A program made the translations under genes and the position numbers. 23,706 nt of DNA from DATBIO01 sp036556965 (GTDB taxonomy: Bacteria; Acidobacteriota; Vicinamibacteria; Fen-336). Below the pieces are notes generated by a model. The model was given only the letters and a program-made list of their open reading frames with translations. It searched no databases and was not told the DNA's origin. This document shows, piece by piece, positions 21,963-23,706 of the stretch (within the stretch, counting starts at the first letter, position 1; every line of letters starts with the position of its first letter). The DNA is taken from assembly GCA_036556965.1 (NCBI GenBank), contig DATBIO010000275.1, positions 1-23,706 on the forward strand, written 5' to 3'.

Positions 21963-22301
21963 TTACTGGGTCTCCGCCTTGGCCGCGCTGTCGACGGCGA
22001 TCAGCTTCTTCTCGCTGTCCAGCGTGCCCTTGACGGTGACGCGCGACCCCACCAGCGTCTTCACCTTGTCGAAGCTGTCGAGGTCGTAGATGGCCTTGTC
22101 CGCCTCGTTCATGATCTGGGCCTTGGAGCCGCCCTTCATGCACTTCTCGACGCAACCGGCGGTGTGCTCCTTGGTCGCGCCCTTGGCGCCGCAGTGCGTG
22201 TCCGTGATGTAGCCGGTCCACTCGCCCTTCACGGCCTCCGCGGCGAAGGCCGGCACGGCCAGGAGCGCCGCGAGGGCGGCCACGGCCAGCGTGATTCTCA
22301 T
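21963..22301 (-). CDS. Small exported Cys-containing protein of unknown function (DUF5818-like)
   Basis: 112 residues. A clean Sec signal peptide (MRITLAVAALAALLAVPAFA, cleavage near residue 20-21) leads to a mature protein of about 90 residues. GYITDTHCGAKG, HTAGCVEKCMKGG and the ending VGSRVTVKGTLD-x-EKK recall small periplasmic proteins abundant in Acidobacteriota (my recollection of the DUF5818 type). The three Cys with nearby His and Asp could bind a metal or form a disulfide. The C-terminal half looks like a small OB-like barrel. ATG 22301 follows AGGAGG by 9 nt. Function unknown. Confidence 0.8.
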   Translation of the reverse strand: MRITLAVAALAALLAVPAFAAEAVKGEWTGYITDTHCGAKGATKEHTAGCVEKCMKGGSKAQIMNEADKAIYDLDSFDKVKTLVGSRVTVKGTLDSEKKLIAVDSAAKAETQ

Positions 22302-22331
22302 CGGGTTTGTCCTCCTCCCCCGTAACAGAGT

Positions 22332-22341
22332 CGTTCGAACG
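22332..22341. promoter_or_regulatory. 10-bp palindrome upstream of the small exported-protein gene
   Basis: CGTTCGAACG is a perfect palindrome in the 47-bp gap between the nitrilase stop and the next start, where a promoter for the small gene would lie. A possible operator; no clear -10 or -35 was found. Confidence 0.3.
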
Positions 22342-22348
22342 TCCTAGG

Positions 22349-23161
22349 TTACAGCAGCCGGGCGTGGGAGAGCGAGGGCATCTCCCGGCGCAGCCGCTCC
22401 TGGCGCGCGAAGTCCAGCTCCGCCACGGCCACGCCTTCCCCGTCCGCGACCTGGGCCACCACCGCCCCCCAGGGGTCCACCACCAGGGCGTGCCCGTGCG
22501 AGGCGCGTCCCTTCCCGTGCGTGCCGACCTGGGCGGGGGCGAGCACCCAGGCCAGGTTCTCGATGGCGCGCGCGCGCAGGAGCACCTCCCAGTGGTCCTT
22601 GCCCGTGCGCTCGGTGAAGGCGGAGGGCACGGCGAGCACGCGCGCGCCCAGGGCCACCAGGCGCCGGTACAGCTCGGGGAAGCGCAGGTCGTAGCAGATG
22701 GAGAGCCCCAGCGGACCCAGCACCGTCTGCGCCACCACGGCCTCCGCTCCGGCCGCCACCGCGCGCGACTCCTTCAGGTGCTCCATCCCGGGAAGGTCGA
22801 TGTCGAACAGGTGGATCTTGCGGTACACGGCCAGGGTGGAGCCGTCCGGGCCGATGAGCACGGAGGTGTTGTGGACGCGCGCGTCCCCCGCGATGCGCTC
22901 GGGCAGGCTTCCGAGGAGCAGGGTGAGCCGGTGGCGCGCCGCCCGCGCGGCCATCCGCCGCACCCAGGGCCCGTCCACGGGCTGGGCCTCCGGCACCGGC
23001 TCCCCCTCGGCGCGCAGGTAGGCGAAGTTCTCGGGCAGGCCGCAGAAGCGCGCCCCGCGCCCCGCCGCCTCGTCCACCAGGGCCTCGGCGCGGGAGAGGT
23101 TGCCCTCGACGTCGGCGGTGGAGGTCATCTGCGCCACGGCCGCCAGCACCCGGTCCGTCAC
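22349..23161 (-). CDS. Nitrilase-family amidohydrolase (Nit1/Nit2-like)
   Basis: 270 residues. The carbon-nitrogen hydrolase triad is complete: Glu in LPENFAYL, Lys in YRKIHLFDID, Cys in SICYDLRFPELYRRL. Those stretches match the Nit1/Nit2 branch (deaminated glutathione amidase or omega-amidase), which clears faulty by-products of transaminases by hydrolysing an amide; which of the two substrates applies cannot be read. GTG 23161 overlaps the nth stop (GTGA) and places the first beta strand at residue 5; a longer frame into nth is a shadow. Confidence 0.93.
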   Translation of the reverse strand: MTDRVLAAVAQMTSTADVEGNLSRAEALVDEAAGRGARFCGLPENFAYLRAEGEPVPEAQPVDGPWVRRMAARAARHRLTLLLGSLPERIAGDARVHNTSVLIGPDGSTLAVYRKIHLFDIDLPGMEHLKESRAVAAGAEAVVAQTVLGPLGLSICYDLRFPELYRRLVALGARVLAVPSAFTERTGKDHWEVLLRARAIENLAWVLAPAQVGTHGKGRASHGHALVVDPWGAVVAQVADGEGVAVAELDFARQERLRREMPSLSHARLL

Positions 23162-23706
23162 CGGCGTCCCCGGGACGCGCGCGGCGCGGCCGCCGCCTTC
23201 ATGGCGAACGCGCGCTTCTGCGGCCAGCGGCAGAAGGGGAAGACGGGACAGTCCCCGCAGGCGGGCCGGCGCGCGCTGCAGATCTTCCGCCCGTGGAAGA
23301 TGAGCAGGTCCGTGGTGCGCACCCACCGCTCGCGCGGAAGAAGGGCCATGAGCTGCCGCTCGACCTCCGCCGCCTCCGCCGCGCGCGCGATGCCCAGGCG
23401 GTTGGAGACGCGCAGGACGTGCGTGTCCACGGCGATCCCCTCCGCCACGTTGTAGGCGTGGCCTATGACGACGCTGGCCGTCTTGCGGCCGACGCCCGGC
23501 AGCTCCACCAGGGGAGCGAGGCGGTCCGGCACCACGCCGCCGTGCGCCGCCTGCAGCCCCCGCGCGCAGCCGATCAGGCTCTTGGCCTTGGCGCGGAAGA
23601 AGCCGGTGGGCTGGATCAGCCGCTCGAGCTCCGCGGGCTGCGCGCCGGCCAGGGCCGCCGCGTCGGGGTAGCGGCGGAAGAGGGCGGGCGTCACCTGGTT
23701 CACGCG
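23158..23706 (-). CDS. nth: Endonuclease III, C-terminal part (cut by the window end)
   Basis: 182 codons plus the stop are visible; the first 20-40 residues lie beyond the right edge. Nth removes oxidised pyrimidines from DNA and nicks the abasic site. LVELPGVGRKTASVV is the helix-hairpin-helix with the catalytic Lys; VDTHVLRVSNRLG holds the catalytic Asp; C-x6-C-x2-C-x5-C (ICSARRPACGDCPVFPFC) binds the 4Fe-4S cluster. A short basic tail follows. It is coupled to the nitrilase gene by GTGA. Confidence 0.96.
   Translation of the reverse strand, partial: RVNQVTPALFRRYPDAAALAGAQPAELERLIQPTGFFRAKAKSLIGCARGLQAAHGGVVPDRLAPLVELPGVGRKTASVVIGHAYNVAEGIAVDTHVLRVSNRLGIARAAEAAEVERQLMALLPRERWVRTTDLLIFHGRKICSARRPACGDCPVFPFCRWPQKRAFAMKAAAAPRASRGRR

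Overview
The window is a dense, very GC-rich (mostly above 70%) stretch of bacterial chromosome. It carries housekeeping and amino-acid genes, with no transposase, integrase, phage gene or CRISPR array. A lipoprotein, a Sec-exported small Cys protein and an anchored SGNH hydrolase suggest a Gram-negative-type envelope. The small Cys protein (21963-22301) resembles a family I associate with Acidobacteriota, and that phylum or a similar deep-branching high-GC lineage is my best guess. It is an inference, not a proof. An in-frame stop in an essential gene and two near-miss gene starts suggest a draft or metagenomic assembly, unless they are biology.

Layout from left to right. 1-117: the tail of an ABC permease. 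181-1347: a double-domain adenylate kinase whose second domain looks catalytically dead. 1505-1580 (-): tRNA-Ala(CGC) with its own promoter. 4751-1634 (-): a lysine/threonine-branch operon asd-lysC-dapB. 4824-8939 (+): dNTPase, PLP fold-III amino acid deaminase/aldolase-like enzyme, aldonolactone oxidase-like flavoenzyme and GNAT acetyltransferase. 11579-8936 (-): the pantothenate operon panB-panE-panC. 11761-11947: an array of 11-bp units between the end of the asparaginase gene and the pan promoter. 15363-11950 (-): thrC-alaX-asparaginase. 15459-15998 (+): a small lipoprotein. 19862-16030 (-): the translation operon rplM-rpsI-rpsB-tsf-pyrH-frr. 21900-19969 (-): an SGNH hydrolase fused to HEAT-like repeats. 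22301-21963 (-): a small exported Cys protein. 23706-22349 (-): nth (cut by the window end) and a nitrilase-family amidase.

The three amino-acid blocks fit together. Asd and LysC make aspartate semialdehyde, DapB commits it towards lysine/diaminopimelate, and ThrC finishes threonine; asparaginase returns aspartate to the pool. PanB, PanE and PanC make most of pantothenate. Most same-strand neighbours are joined by 4-bp NTGA stop/start overlaps. Several operon-first genes have a TANNNT-type -10 element only 6-9 bp before the start codon, which implies leaderless mRNAs.

The observations most worth a second look are: (i) two junctions (5975-5992 and 14183-14197) where a GTGA overlap opens a 4-5 codon mini-frame ending in a CTGA overlap with the next gene; (ii) the 17-unit 11-bp array beside the pan promoter; (iii) an amber codon in rpsB at a conserved tyrosine position; (iv) the tandem adenylate kinase with a degenerate half; and (v) the SGNH-HEAT fusion.
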